The notes under the pieces were generated by a model, which did no database searches, was not told where the DNA came from, and was given only the letters and a program-made list of their open reading frames with translations. 64,000 nucleotides of DNA from Streptomyces parvus (GTDB lineage Bacteria > Actinomycetota > Actinomycetes > Streptomycetales > Streptomycetaceae): positions 248,001 through 312,000 of the forward strand of contig NZ_BMRY01000003.1 in NCBI RefSeq assembly GCF_014648875.1, read 5' to 3'. Every line of letters starts with the position of its first letter. Position 1 is the first letter of the stretch. Both the position numbers and the translations under genes were made by a program. Shown one piece after another: positions 63,537 through 64,000 of the stretch.

Positions 63537-64000
63537 ATGTACGACCCCACAGTCGCCCGGCTCACCTACCGGGCCCTGCTCGGCCGGCGCCGGGCCGCCA
63601 TCCTGTTCGTCCTGCCCGCCCTGCTGCTGCTCATCGCCGCGGCCGTGCGGATGTTCGCGGGGGCTGACGACCAGGTCGCCTCGAACGTCCTCGGTGGTTT
63701 CGCCATCGCCACGATGGTGCCGCTGATCGGCGTGATCGCGGGCACCGGGGCGATCGGCCCGGAGATCGACGACGGCTCGATCGTCTATCTGCTCGCGAAG
63801 CCGGTGAAACGTCCCACGATCATCTTCACCAAGCTGATCGTGGCCATCGCGGTGACCATGGTCTTCTCGGCGCTGCCGACGCTGCTCGCGGGCCTGATCC
63901 TCAACGGCAACGGCCAGCAGATCGCCGTCGCCTACACGATCGCTGCGCTGGTCGCCTCGATCGCCTACAGCGCCCTGTTCCTGCTCCTCGGCACGGTCAG
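63537..64000 (+). CDS. ABC-2 type permease (second copy), C-terminus beyond window
   Basis: The frame is open from the ATG to the window edge for 154 complete codons. MYDPTVARLTYRALLGRRRA opens it. Hydrophobic helices ILFVLPALLLLIAAAV and ATMVPLIGVIAGTGAIG follow, then PEIDDGSIVYLLAKPVKRPT, the loop typical of ABC-2 permeases. AAAGGAG lies 13 nt upstream. It completes the ATPase-permease-ATPase-permease arrangement. Confidence 0.88.
   Translation, partial: MYDPTVARLTYRALLGRRRAAILFVLPALLLLIAAAVRMFAGADDQVASNVLGGFAIATMVPLIGVIAGTGAIGPEIDDGSIVYLLAKPVKRPTIIFTKLIVAIAVTMVFSALPTLLAGLILNGNGQQIAVAYTIAALVASIAYSALFLLLGTV

Overview
The window is high-GC actinobacterial DNA that I assign to the genus Streptomyces. 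It carries ssgR and ssgA, which are sporulation genes known only from sporulating actinomycetes. The SSB has a glycine-rich tail ending DEPPF. GTG starts, leaderless-looking genes and GTGA/ATGA overlaps are frequent. The gene order (murJ, DUF6049, cca, ino1, padR, class A PBP, femX, rpsF-ssb-rpsR-rplI, MATE, dnaB, then ssgR-ssgA, thiC, hisC, cydAB-cydCD) matches what I recall of the S. coelicolor SCO3893 to SCO3950s region, on one side of oriC. Seven exact 14-bp parS sites (GTTTCACGTGAAAC) and three groups of DnaA boxes fit an origin-proximal location.

Layout. 0-5.6 kb (minus strand): a truncated pseudokinase gene, murJ and a DUF6049 membrane-anchored protein, probably one envelope cluster. 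5.8-8.6 kb: cca convergent with an MFS gene, with two parS palindromes between them. 8.8-10.7 kb: ino1 and a PadR regulator with a 33-bp operator-like palindrome. 11-18.2 kb: a cell-wall island with a class A PBP, a GT87-like membrane protein, an alanine-racemase-like protein, FemX and a small membrane protein. 18.5-23.7 kb: the rpsF-ssb-rpsR-rplI operon, a MATE exporter, and dnaB preceded by a DnaA-box cluster. 23.8-35 kb: an accessory mix of TetR/hydrolase, a decayed dienelactone hydrolase, a serine hydrolase, MarR/MFS, GNATs, Nudix, a PLP lyase, a holin-like protein, a cupin and a small membrane protein. 34.6-35.9 kb: ssgR-ssgA. 36-44.3 kb: YibE/F, thiC under a TPP riboswitch, SnoaL/HxlR with overlapping starts, DUF805, a membrane protein, a PPP-type phosphatase and a LacI regulator. 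44.7-54 kb: hisC, then cydA-cydB-cydCD behind an exact Rex operator, and an orphan GAF-GAF histidine kinase. 54-60.4 kb: HAD phosphatase, LLM oxidoreductase, kptA, and an M24 peptidase / hydrolase-SDR fusion / MerR operon. 60.7-64 kb: a four-gene ABC export operon cut by the window end.

How the genes work together. Replication and segregation elements (dnaB, ssb, DnaA boxes, parS) are mixed with cell-wall synthesis (MurJ, PBP, FemX), sporulation control (SsgR/SsgA) and low-oxygen respiration (cytochrome bd, its assembly transporter, Rex operator, GAF kinase). The most notable non-coding structure is that two parS sites sit at the centre of long perfect palindromes (54 and 40 bp) between convergent genes, where they could also act as bidirectional terminators. 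Two other parS sites cover the start region of a gene and encode the same FHVKP peptide. No rRNA, tRNA, CRISPR array, insertion sequence or prophage was seen.
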